Assembly: GCA_012727685.1 (NCBI GenBank)
Contig: JAAYGO010000191.1
Coordinates: forward strand, 1-6,988
Length of the DNA: 6,988 nucleotides
Direction of reading: 5' to 3'
From: Bacillota bacterium
GTDB taxonomy: Bacteria > Bacillota > Dethiobacteria > DTU022
Shown here one piece after another: positions 1-6,105 of this stretch. Every line of letters starts with the position of its first letter. Position 1 is the stretch's first letter. A program made the position numbers and the translations under genes. The notes under the pieces were generated by a model. It saw nothing but the letters and a program-made list of their open reading frames with translations, searched no databases and had not been told where the DNA came from.

Positions 1-359
1 GTAGTCGAAAGGTCGGTGGTCGGCGGTTTCATATCGGGAATAAACCAGGAGAGGTTGAGAAATAAAATGAACAGGAAGAGGGTTCCCACCAGCGGCAGAA
101 ACTTGCGGCCTTCCTTGCCCATGTTATCTTCCAGAAGGCCATTGAAAAAGTCCGCCAGCAGCTCCAATAAATTTTGCATCCCCCGGGGCCTGGCCTGTAA
201 ACGCCTGGAGACGAGATAGGCCGTGGGGAACAGGATAAGCATCACGATCCAGGTGTTGAACACCGTGGTTGTGATCGGGATCTCACCGATATGGAACAAT
301 ACCGTGGGCCTTACATGTTCCAGGAGATGCTGCAGATTTTCCAAACCCAATTCCGGCAT
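1..359 (-). CDS. atpB: ATP synthase F0 subunit a, N-terminal part (cut by left edge)
   Basis: Subunit a of the membrane F0 sector forms the ion half-channels next to the c-ring. The frame opens with ATG at 359 and stays open to the window edge, giving 119 complete codons of a protein usually about 220-270 residues long. Visible are an amphipathic N-terminus (MPELGLENLQHLLEHV), a first membrane helix around residues 32-50 (FNTWIVMLILFPTAYLVS), the soluble stretch MQNLLELLADFFNGLLEDNMG, and the conserved start of the next helix, FLPLVGTLFLFILFLNLSWF, followed by IPDMKPPTTDLSTT. This FLPL...P.T.DL.TT block is characteristic of bacterial subunit a. The catalytic arginine and the channel residues lie outside the window, so H+ versus Na+ use cannot be judged. 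An AGGAAGGAGG stretch lies almost against the ATG, closer than usual; a TTG three codons on would be better spaced. It follows atpI by 27 bp in the same operon. Confidence 0.95.
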   Translation of the reverse strand, partial: MPELGLENLQHLLEHVRPTVLFHIGEIPITTTVFNTWIVMLILFPTAYLVSRRLQARPRGMQNLLELLADFFNGLLEDNMGKEGRKFLPLVGTLFLFILFLNLSWFIPDMKPPTTDLST

Positions 360-386
360 GCCTCCTTCCTCTAACGTATTGCCTCG

Positions 387-770
387 CTATTCGCTGTGGC
401 TTTTCGAGAGCCTGCCCAGCAAGTATAGGGCCTGGCCGGTGTATGCCATAACCTGGAGCAGAAAGCCGGTCAAGACCCCGAATAAAAACAGTTCTCCGGC
501 CAGGGACGATAAGCCCAGCAGGCTTAAAAGCACAATCAGCCTTACAATGGAGCGGGCGATGAGCCTGTTGGCTCCTTTGCGGGGAGGAAGCCCTGCCGCG
601 CCCACTAGGGTCACGATCTGCCAGCGAAAAAACAACCAGGAGATAAAGGCAGCCAGGATCACTCCCAGGGCAAAGAGCCGGAAGCCGAGCAGCAAGGAGA
701 TGGCGAAAATGCCCAAGCCCAGGAGGGCCATGATTTTTTCTGTGGTTTTAAACTCATTTGCGCTGTTCAT
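387..770 (-). CDS. atpI: ATP synthase subunit I (AtpI family)
   Basis: Small hydrophobic protein of 127 residues encoded directly before subunit a. In this family the protein helps assemble the c-ring and the F0 sector in the membrane and is not part of the catalytic machinery. Four hydrophobic segments are visible at about residues 13-30, 32-48, 74-91 and 93-110. A short basic loop with LPPRKGANRLIARS lies between the two pairs. This length and topology fit the ATP synthase I family. The first 17 bp of the gene overlap the end of the upstream atpZ-like gene, so translation is probably coupled; its own ribosome binding site is poor (GGAG about 10 bases from ATG, then an A-run). Sequence in this family is weakly conserved, so the call depends partly on position before atpB. 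Confidence 0.85.
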   Translation of the reverse strand: MNSANEFKTTEKIMALLGLGIFAISLLLGFRLFALGVILAAFISWLFFRWQIVTLVGAAGLPPRKGANRLIARSIVRLIVLLSLLGLSSLAGELFLFGVLTGFLLQVMAYTGQALYLLGRLSKSHSE

Positions 771-1035
771 TTTTTTCTTGCTCCGACTCCGTTTCCGATT
801 GCCGATCCTTTAAGTCATTTAAGGCATTCAATTCGCGCCATAAGCTGTAGAAGCCGATGCCGATCCCCAGAAAAATTCCCAGTAACATGAAAAGAGGGAA
901 AGTCTCCAGGCGTCGATCCAGCCACCAGCCTCCGTAAAGGCCAAGGAGAATAGCCGCGATCATGGTAAGCCCAAAGGAAAACGCCAGGTTATAGTACTGA
1001 ATGGATCTTACCCAGCGCTGTTTTTTTTTAACCAT
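754..1035 (-). CDS. atpZ: AtpZ/AtpI-family small membrane protein, first gene of atp operon
   Basis: A protein of 93 residues (96 if the earlier ATG at 1044 is used) with a basic N-terminus (VKKKQRWVRSIQYY), two membrane helices at roughly residues 17-39 and 47-65, and a highly charged, glutamate-rich C-terminal tail. The segment LGLYGGWWLDRRLETFPLFMLLGIFLGIGIGF matches the usual G..W.LD..L.T.P......GI..G pattern of the family once called F0F1-ATPase gene 1. Members have been linked to Mg2+/Ca2+ handling or ATP synthase assembly; the exact role is not settled. Start choice: the ATG at 1044 directly touches an AGGA ribosome binding site (1048-1045), whereas the ATG at 1035 lies 9 bases from it, so 1035 is preferred. 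The gene overlaps atpI by 17 bp. The DNA before it holds a duplicated copy of this start region. Confidence 0.85.
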   Translation of the reverse strand: MVKKKQRWVRSIQYYNLAFSFGLTMIAAILLGLYGGWWLDRRLETFPLFMLLGIFLGIGIGFYSLWRELNALNDLKDRQSETESEQEKNEQRK

Positions 1036-1125
1036 CAGGATCATTCCTGTCAGGCTTTATGCAGGCAGGCAGCCAGCCCTGCCTGCGGCCTGTTTTTTTA
1101 AACCATCAGGATCATTCCTGTCAGG
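1019..1125 (-). repeat. Direct repeat of the atpZ translation start region (two copies, 71 bp apart)
   Basis: The 24-bp string beginning CCTGACAGGAATGATCC (minus strand) occurs at 1054-1031 and again, identically, at 1125-1102. Similarity continues through the following A-tract to CAG. The inner copy is the functional start of the atpZ-like gene (ATG ATC CTG ATG GTT AAA...). In the outer copy the homopolymer reads T3A7 instead of T2A9, so its frame becomes ATG ATC CTG ATG GTT TAA, a five-codon open frame. It looks like a local tandem duplication followed by slippage in the A/T tract. Confidence 0.85.
1061..1086. other. GC-rich hairpin between the two copies of the atpZ start
   Basis: Perfect 9-bp inverted repeat GCAGGCAGG (1061-1069) and CCTGCCTGC (1078-1086) with an 8-base loop. 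On the minus strand it lies about 12 bases before the AGGA of the atpZ-like gene, where it could affect translation. On the plus strand a run of seven T begins at 1093, six bases after the stem, so it resembles a terminator in that direction, but no plus-strand gene is seen that would need one. Confidence 0.5.
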
Positions 1126-1244
1126 ATTAAAAAGCAGCAACAAAAAATTTAAAAAAGGCACACGATATTGATTTGTTTTCGGGTTCCACCGCGGAAATTC
1201 CTGCTTATTGTCGCTCCAATGTGATAAAATCGTAAAACTGTGGT

Positions 1245-1319
1245 AAAAACGCAGGCCGCCACTGGAAATGCCAGGGAGACAAAACGAGCGGGCTGCCTTT
1301 TTAGCATTTCCCGCCGGCC
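1245..1319 (-). terminator. Terminator-like imperfect inverted repeat after the amidohydrolase gene
   Basis: Directly after the stop codon of the amidohydrolase (TAA at 1322-1320) the minus strand reads GGCCGGCGGGAAATGC (1319-1304). After a loop of about 32 bases comes GCATTTCCAGTGGCGGCC (1271-1254). The inner 8 bp (GGAAATGC/GCATTTCC) and outer 5 bp (GGCCG/CGGCC) pair, with a mismatched bulge between. Three bases later a run of five T follows (1249-1245). The large loop makes it less typical than the terminator after tctA. Confidence 0.4.
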
Positions 1320-2534
1320 TTAGTAAAAATAATAGTCAACCTTTTTCAAGGCTTCGAGCGCAGCGAGCGGATTGCCCGCCACCCCGATGAGGCGGGGTTT
1401 CCGGCCGGTTTTCAGGGTTCCCATGCCATGGCGATCGAGGCCCAGGATGGAGGCGTTGGTTGCCGTAGCCGCTTGCAGGATCGCCCGGTTGGTCAAACCG
1501 GCCCGGCGATATAGGAGCATCTCTTCCAGCAGGCTTTCGCCGTGCCGGACCCCCGGAGCCCCGGCATCGGTCCCCACGCCGAGGGACACTCCCTCCTGCA
1601 GAGCCAGGCTCAGCTTAGCCATCTGTTCCCGGTAGATCCGGCTGATGATGGCCCTCCGGCCGGGGCGGCAGCGGCTCAGGGGATTTCGCGCCTGCACCGC
1701 CACCGGGATGATGGTCGGTATCCAGGCAATGCGGCGGGCGCCCATTTCCCGGAGCTGCTCCCCGGTAATAAAGTAGCCGTGTTCAATGGAATCCACCCCC
1801 GCGCGCAGCGCCAGTTCCACCGCTTCCGCCGAGCTGGCGTGGGCCATCATGCGCAAGCCCAGGCGGTGCCCCTCCCGGACCACGGCTTTCAGCTCTTCCA
1901 GGGTCCAGCGGCTGCGCTCCACCCGGCCGTACTCCTCAAAGCTGACTATTCCGGAGAGGAGAATCTTGCCCTGGTCCACTCCCGCGGCGGCCAGCCGCTG
2001 CAGGGAGGCGAAAATCTCTTCCATGGATGAGCAGCCCGGCCCTAAAAAGGAACCGTAGCCGCCCTGTTTATAGATGGCCTGCCCTGCCGCCACTATCCAC
2101 GGCCCGCTTGCGCCCTCTTCTGCCAGAAGGCGGCGCAAGCGAAGCCCGGCCATGGCGCGATCCCCCCCGTCGCGCACGGCACCGATGCCGCAGGCGTCAT
2201 AGGCCTCCCAGTGGCGCCGCACCCGGGGCAGAAGGGCTTCCCCGCTCTCATCGGGGCGGCTTCTCTCCTGCCCGGACTCCCCGTCCAGGGAGAGGTGAAC
2301 GTGGGCATCGATCAGGGCGGGCAGCAGGATCGTGCCTTCGGCCAGCGGATAAAAACCAGGGTGGCTGGTGATCCGGCCGGGCAGCTCCCCCCGCGGCACA
2401 TGCGCAACAGAGGCGATGAGCCCCCCTTTGATGGTCAGCAGCGCTGCGGTTTGTTCTTCCAGTTGGGCACCGGCCAGAACCCGGGGCGCCCAGATATAGG
2501 CCTCGGTGCTGCTGGAGAGCTCAATTCTTTTCAT
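1320..2534 (-). CDS. Metal-dependent amidohydrolase, imidazolonepropionase/prolidase-like group
   Basis: Predicted cytoplasmic hydrolase of 404 residues with the TIM-barrel amidohydrolase fold. The metal ligands are visible in order: HVH at residues 78 and 80 (in ALIDAHVHLS), a probable carboxylated lysine K190 (GVDQGKILLSG), H232 (MMAHASS), H252 (DSIEHGYF) and catalytic D323 (LGVGTDAGAPG). The N-terminal beta-sandwich (AYIWAPRVLAG...LLTIKGGLIASV) and the C-terminal return strand with GTLKTGR and GNPL are also present. Family members cleave C-N bonds in cyclic amides or dipeptides; the substrate here cannot be deduced. Near the C-terminus the usual ADL after GTLKTGR is replaced by KPRL. Start: ATG at 2534 gives the N-terminus expected for the family, with only a weak GGTGAT before it. 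An in-frame TTG at 2594, 11 bases after AAGGAG, would add 20 residues. The gene is visibly richer in G+C than its neighbours. It lies downstream of tctCBA on the same strand but behind a terminator. Confidence 0.9.
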   Translation of the reverse strand: MKRIELSSSTEAYIWAPRVLAGAQLEEQTAALLTIKGGLIASVAHVPRGELPGRITSHPGFYPLAEGTILLPALIDAHVHLSLDGESGQERSRPDESGEALLPRVRRHWEAYDACGIGAVRDGGDRAMAGLRLRRLLAEEGASGPWIVAAGQAIYKQGGYGSFLGPGCSSMEEIFASLQRLAAAGVDQGKILLSGIVSFEEYGRVERSRWTLEELKAVVREGHRLGLRMMAHASSAEAVELALRAGVDSIEHGYFITGEQLREMGARRIAWIPTIIPVAVQARNPLSRCRPGRRAIISRIYREQMAKLSLALQEGVSLGVGTDAGAPGVRHGESLLEEMLLYRRAGLTNRAILQAATATNASILGLDRHGMGTLKTGRKPRLIGVAGNPLAALEALKKVDYYFY

Positions 2535-2555
2535 AGTATCTATCACCGGCAAAGT

Positions 2556-2585
2556 TTTATATCGACAAGAAGATTCCTGAAGCAA
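2556..2585 (-). promoter_or_regulatory. Possible promoter of the amidohydrolase gene
   Basis: The minus strand has TATAAA (2561-2556, five of six bases matching the -10 consensus) and, 18 bases upstream, TTGCTT (2585-2580), which matches the -35 box only in TTG. Transcription would begin around 2549, leaving a short leader before the ATG at 2534. It is a weak match and would exclude the alternative TTG start at 2594. Confidence 0.25.
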
Positions 2586-2658
2586 TTTCGTCAAGGCAAG
2601 GCGGTCTCCTTTTTATCTTGCCCAAAAACCTTGCCGGAAGGCAGCGAGATCATTCGCT

Positions 2659-2716
2659 TCGCTCAGGATGACATTTGCCTGCGCTCAGGATGGCATGCGC
2701 TGCGCTCAGGATTACG
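2659..2716. repeat. Three tandem copies of a ~21-22 bp GCTCAGGAT repeat
   Basis: The core GCTCAGGAT occurs at 2661-2669, 2683-2691 and 2704-2712, with periods of 22 and 21 bp. Flanks are partly shared: the second and third copies are both preceded by CTGC, and the first is followed by GACATT and the second by GGCATG. On the minus strand the units read like ATCCTGAGCGAAGCGAA. From memory, strings of this type are common in intergenic DNA of many bacteria; I cannot verify that here. No reading frame uses them. Confidence 0.6.
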
Positions 2717-2825
2717 TCTGTAAGTAAGCGGGTCTTCAACCCCTCCAGATTTCCGGCCAGGTTTCAACCTTGAACCTGACTAGACATTTTGAGACAGCCT
2801 CCGGCACATGCCGGGCGCACCTGCC

Positions 2826-2856
2826 AAAACGCCGGGCGATTTCCTCGCCCGGCGTT
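2826..2856 (-). terminator. Rho-independent terminator of the tctCBA operon
   Basis: On the minus strand a perfect 12-bp stem (AACGCCGGGCGA at 2856-2845 with TCGCCCGGCGTT at 2839-2828) encloses the 5-base loop GGAAA. Two more T follow the stem, making TTTT. It lies about 50 bases after the tctA stop codon and before a long non-coding gap, which fits the end of the operon. The T-run is short, but the stem is long and GC-rich. Confidence 0.7.
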
Positions 2857-2906
2857 CGCAAGCGATTGTTTTGATACCGCTAAAGCGTATGCCTCCAACC
2901 CTCTGT

Positions 2907-4388
2907 TTATCCCGCCTTTGCATCCTTGACTTTGTTCTCGGCGGCACGCATCACTTTAGACTGGAGCACAAATGAAAGGATTATCAGGATCAAGAGGATC
3001 AGGCTTATCGGCTTCGTAACCAGGGCAGTTAAAAACGGAACCACGCCGCCGGAAGCGATCAGTGCCTGCCTGAGGTTCCTTTCGATCATCGGCCCCAAGA
3101 TAATGGCCAGGACAACGGGGCCCACGGGGAAACCTCCCTTTTCAAATAAATAGCCGATGATCCCGAATACGATCATGATGATGACATCGTACATGTTGTT
3201 TTTGATCGCATATGACCCCACGATGCAGAGGGTCGTGATAAAGGGGACCAAAAACCACTTGGGCAGGTTGATCGCTTTTAAGATCAAATTGCTGCCCAGG
3301 ATGCCGAAAATATAGGCCATGATGGTCCCGACAAGGACAATGGCAGCGATTAAATAAAAGTAATGTTTCTCCGTCAGCATGAAGGTGGGGCCGGGCAGCA
3401 AGCCATGCAGGTAAAAGGAACCCAGGATTACGGCGGTGACCGAGTCACCGGGAACCCCCAGGGTCATCATGGTTGTCAGCGCTCCCCCGATAGCTGCGTT
3501 ATTAGCCACCTCCGGCGCGGCTACACCCTCATAGGCGCCCTCGCCAAAGGGCCGACTCGGGTTTTTCGTGACCTGCTTGGCGACCCCGTAGGCCACGATG
3601 CAGCCCACGTCACCGCCAGTTCCCGGCAGCAGACCGATCAGCGTGCCCAGCGGCCCGCCCCAGAGGATCGTGTGCCAGACCCTTTTCAGCAGATGCGGTT
3701 TCGGCAGCAATCCCTTGATACTATAGCTAGTGCCGGATATATTAAAACTCGACTTTTTGCTCAGTTGCTTGAACACTTCCTTCATCCCGAACAAGCCGAT
3801 CATGGCGGCGACAAAATCGATCCCGCCCTTTAAGATGCCGGTGCCATAAGTGAATCTCAGCATGCCCATGATCGGGTCCATGCCGATCATGCCCACGAAC
3901 AAACCGAAGAAAGCGCTGCATAAGCCTTTAACAATATTGCCCCTGCTTAAAACGGCCACCAGGGTCAGCCCCCACAAGGTTATCAGAAAATATTCGTGGG
4001 AGCCAAACCTCAGGGCGAAAGTGCCGATGACGGGGCCCAATACCAGCATGATCGCCAGCCCGATCAGCCCGCCAAGGAAGCTTGACGCCAGGCCCAGGCT
4101 CAACGCATTATCCGCCTCTCCCCTTTCCTTCAGGGGGAAACCGTCAAATGCCGTGGCTACAGCCGCGCTGGTGCCGGGTATGTTCAAGGCAATGGCCGAG
4201 ATGCAGCCCCCGGTGACCCCACCGCAAAATGCGCCCACGATGAAGGCCAGTGCTTCCGCCATGGGCCACCCGTAGGTCAACGAAACGACCAGGACGGCGG
4301 TCATGGTCACGGTGATGCCCGGCAAGGAGCCCATCAGCAATCCGATGGCCGCTCCAACAATTGTATACAAAACCAAGGTCAATGTCAT
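2907..4388 (-). CDS. tctA: Tripartite tricarboxylate transporter, large membrane subunit TctA
   Basis: Large permease subunit of a TTT-family secondary carrier, 493 residues and full length for the family, forming the translocation path for a carboxylate in the cytoplasmic membrane. The sequence is a near-continuous series of membrane helices with the family signatures. These are LPGITVTM near residue 22, NIPGTSAAVATAFDGFPL at 69-86 with the GGVTGGCISAI lead-in, LPGTGGDVG at 254-262, GEGAYEGVAAPEVANNAA at 282-299 and LGVPGDSVTAVILG at 310-323. The paired LPG and PG motifs in each half show the internal duplication typical of TctA. The ATG at 4388 is preceded by AAGGGGGG with 6 bases spacing. 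It follows tctB by 15 bp and is the last gene of the operon. The substrate (citrate, other di- or tricarboxylates, aromatic acids) cannot be read from the permease. Confidence 0.96.
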   Translation of the reverse strand: MTLTLVLYTIVGAAIGLLMGSLPGITVTMTAVLVVSLTYGWPMAEALAFIVGAFCGGVTGGCISAIALNIPGTSAAVATAFDGFPLKERGEADNALSLGLASSFLGGLIGLAIMLVLGPVIGTFALRFGSHEYFLITLWGLTLVAVLSRGNIVKGLCSAFFGLFVGMIGMDPIMGMLRFTYGTGILKGGIDFVAAMIGLFGMKEVFKQLSKKSSFNISGTSYSIKGLLPKPHLLKRVWHTILWGGPLGTLIGLLPGTGGDVGCIVAYGVAKQVTKNPSRPFGEGAYEGVAAPEVANNAAIGGALTTMMTLGVPGDSVTAVILGSFYLHGLLPGPTFMLTEKHYFYLIAAIVLVGTIMAYIFGILGSNLILKAINLPKWFLVPFITTLCIVGSYAIKNNMYDVIIMIVFGIIGYLFEKGGFPVGPVVLAIILGPMIERNLRQALIASGGVVPFLTALVTKPISLILLILIILSFVLQSKVMRAAENKVKDAKAG

Positions 4389-4403
4389 TTCGTTCCCCCC
4401 TTG

Positions 4404-4889
4404 CTAAGGCAAGATTACGGCAAATATGCGGTAGAATATTTGATAAACTGCCAGGACAAATATGATCGCTGAGCCCAAGGCTTTTAACAACCGCGGCATG
4501 ATTTTCTCGGTATCATTCAGCAAAAAAGCCGCGACGGCCACTAAAATGATCGTCGAGAGCTGATAATGCAGAACGGGCAGAATGAGCACATAGACGATCA
4601 GGCCTGCGACGAACAATATTATTCTCAATAAATCCTCGTTATCGACAAAAGAAGGGCTGTCTTCAGGACTATCCTTCTGCTTGAGCGCTTTAAAATCACT
4701 GATGAGGCTTAAAACGATAAACACAAGGAGGCAAATGGCCACCAGGAAACAAAAAACCAGCGGAGATGTGATCGAAAACAGCTCTAATTTGTCTTTGAAG
4801 ACAAACTCAAATAAGCTGTAGAACATGGCGATCATTACTGGAACAAGAATAAAGTAGGGAGCAAGCAATATATTAATTCCGCGTCTCAT
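4404..4889 (-). CDS. tctB: Tripartite tricarboxylate transporter, small membrane subunit TctB
   Basis: Small membrane subunit of 161 residues that partners TctA. Hydrophobic segments lie at about 8-30, 42-63, 88-106, 109-125 and 137-158; the family usually has four helices, so the third and fourth may form a hairpin or one of them may be peripheral. A charged loop with DFKALKQKDSPEDSPSFVDNED separates the halves. Sequence conservation in TctB is low, so the call relies on size, topology and position between tctC and tctA. The start ATG at 4889 has a good ribosome binding site (GAGGGG, 5 bases away). The gene is 15 bp from tctA and 151 bp from tctC, with a hairpin in the larger gap. It looks more AT-rich than the amidohydrolase gene downstream. 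Confidence 0.88.
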   Translation of the reverse strand: MRRGINILLAPYFILVPVMIAMFYSLFEFVFKDKLELFSITSPLVFCFLVAICLLVFIVLSLISDFKALKQKDSPEDSPSFVDNEDLLRIILFVAGLIVYVLILPVLHYQLSTIILVAVAAFLLNDTEKIMPRLLKALGSAIIFVLAVYQIFYRIFAVILP

Positions 4890-4970
4890 CTAATCCCCTC
4901 TCCCAAACCAGAATGACTACTACTATATCATTCGTTTTTACCTGCTTTTTTCCTGCGGGTGATAAATAAT

Positions 4971-5003
4971 GGTTGAGCCTTTACGGGTGATAAAGGCTCA
5001 ACC
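4971..5003 (-). promoter_or_regulatory. Intercistronic hairpin between tctC and tctB
   Basis: Perfect 13-bp inverted repeat: GGTTGAGCCTTTA at 4971-4983 and TAAAGGCTCAACC at 4991-5003, with a 7-base loop. On the minus strand it is followed by ATTATTTAT, an interrupted T-rich stretch, so it could act as a leaky terminator or as a 3' stabiliser of the tctC message. Either would give more binding protein than membrane subunits. An 11-base direct repeat, CGGGTGATAAA, overlaps the hairpin loop and right arm (4984-4994) and recurs beside it (4956-4966). Confidence 0.65.
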
Positions 5004-5040
5004 AAAACCGTGCTTTTCGTAAATACTAATGCCTCAGTGT

Positions 5041-6105
5041 TTATTCGGGTCTCTTGATCCCGAATTCTTCGGGCGAGTTCTCCGCTGCTCCGAAATCATA
5101 GAGCAACCAGGCCGCCTTGGAGGTCCATTTTTCCAGGTAGTCGAGCGCCGCATCGCCGCTGTAATTCACCCGTACCAGGTAGAACTGGTTGGTGTAATCG
5201 ATCCAGCGCTGGTCTTCGATAGCCTGATCGAGGGCGGCTTCCCACGCTTCCACAACCTCGGCCGGGCAATCCTTGGACACAAACACGCCGAAATAGGGAC
5301 CATAGGGCACGTGCGGGCTCAGCTCCGGATAGATCTTGCCGACCGGCGGGATTTCCTCCAGCCCAGGAATCGGCTCATTGGTGAACGAAGACAGGATTTT
5401 CAATTGTCCGCCCTGGTGCTCGGCCACCATGGATTGAACCATTTCGATGGTGGCATCGACCTCTTTGCTCATCACGGCAATGACGGCCGGCTTGCCCCCC
5501 TGATAGGGCACAAATGTGAATTCAACACCCAGGTACTGCTGCAGTAAAAGCCCGGAGACGTGGGGCACCGTTCCCGGACCGGCGGTGCTGATCCTTAATT
5601 CGCCGGGATGCTCCTTGGCATAGGCAATCAGTTCCTCGACGCTATTAAAAGGCGAATCCGGCGGCACAGCCATGACCGGTATGGCTTCGCTGACGATTTT
5701 CACGGGAATAAAATCTTTCGTCGGGCTTAAATTCGTTGTTCCCATGACCTGCCATACAGACATGATCTCGGAACCAAAGAAGATCGTGTAGCCATCGGGC
5801 TTTTGCGCCAGGACATGCTCCGCCGCGGGAGCGCTGGCGGCGCCGGCCATGTTATTGATGCCGATACCCACGCCAAATATCTCTTGCACGATCGGCAAAA
5901 CCCCCCTGGCAATCACATCGGTGGGGCCTCCGGGGCTGAAACCCACTACGGCGATAATGTTCCGATCCGGGTATGTGGATTTGGGCTCCTCTTCAACCGC
6001 CTCTCCATTCTCTCCGCCTTCTTTGGCACCTTCTTGCTGGGCGCATCCGGCCAGGAATGCTGTTAGCATCAGGGCAACCAACAACAGCGCGAAAAGCTTT
6101 TTCAT
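5041..6105 (-). CDS. tctC: Tripartite tricarboxylate transporter substrate-binding lipoprotein TctC
   Basis: Extracytoplasmic solute receptor of the TTT carrier, 354 residues. It begins with a lipoprotein signal peptide MKKLFALLLVALMLTAFLAG followed by Cys21 (lipobox LAGC), then a charged linker (residues 22-43), so the protein is probably anchored on the outer face of the membrane. The TctC (Bug) fold is shown by YPDRNIIAVVGFSPGGPTDVIARG (about 45-68), NNMAGAASAPAAEHV (84-98), PDGYTI (103-108), ISTAGPGTVPHVSGLLL (172-188) and VPYQGGKPAVIAVM (199-212). Start: ATG at 6105 is 7 bases from AGGGGG and opens the signal peptide exactly; the in-frame start at 6141 would add 12 residues before it and lacks support. 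It is the first gene of tctCBA. The ligand is not predictable from sequence alone; Bug proteins bind many carboxylates and related compounds. Confidence 0.95.
   Translation of the reverse strand: MKKLFALLLVALMLTAFLAGCAQQEGAKEGGENGEAVEEEPKSTYPDRNIIAVVGFSPGGPTDVIARGVLPIVQEIFGVGIGINNMAGAASAPAAEHVLAQKPDGYTIFFGSEIMSVWQVMGTTNLSPTKDFIPVKIVSEAIPVMAVPPDSPFNSVEELIAYAKEHPGELRISTAGPGTVPHVSGLLLQQYLGVEFTFVPYQGGKPAVIAVMSKEVDATIEMVQSMVAEHQGGQLKILSSFTNEPIPGLEEIPPVGKIYPELSPHVPYGPYFGVFVSKDCPAEVVEAWEAALDQAIEDQRWIDYTNQFYLVRVNYSGDAALDYLEKWTSKAAWLLYDFGAAENSPEEFGIKRPE

Larger units (their letters stand above)
2595..2906. other. Non-coding stretch between tctA and the amidohydrolase gene
   Basis: About 310 bp without a credible gene. 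Starting from the tctA side it holds: the tctA terminator (2856-2826); a small inverted repeat CCGGCA/TGCCGG at 2801-2814; a bulged inverted repeat at 2758-2778 (CAGGTTTCAA and TTGAACCTG); three GCTCAGGAT repeats (2659-2716); and, at 2606-2611, an AAGGAG on the minus strand that could serve the alternative TTG start of the amidohydrolase. The small inverted repeats have no T-run and no assigned role. Confidence 0.6.

Noticed and set aside
223..813. Plus-strand open frame of 196 codons across the atp genes.
   Set aside because: It is antisense to atpB, atpI and the atpZ-like gene, whose protein signatures are clear.
1180..1200. GGGTTCCACCGCGGAAA on the plus strand resembles a T-box antiterminator (GGGTGGTACCGCGG).
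   Set aside because: The essential UGGN that pairs with the tRNA end is missing (TTCC instead), no specifier stem is seen, and no plus-strand gene follows.
1542..2723. Long open frames on the plus strand across the amidohydrolase gene.
   Set aside because: They are shadows of a GC-rich gene: low-complexity composition rich in R, P, A and G, no family features, and the opposite strand carries a complete enzyme with all metal ligands.
3363..4275. Plus-strand open frames inside tctA.
   Set aside because: They lie fully within a clearly conserved permease gene on the minus strand and have no recognisable domain or ribosome binding site.
5029..5547. Plus-strand open frame of 172 codons inside tctC.
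   Set aside because: It is antisense to the conserved TctC fold and shows no family signature.
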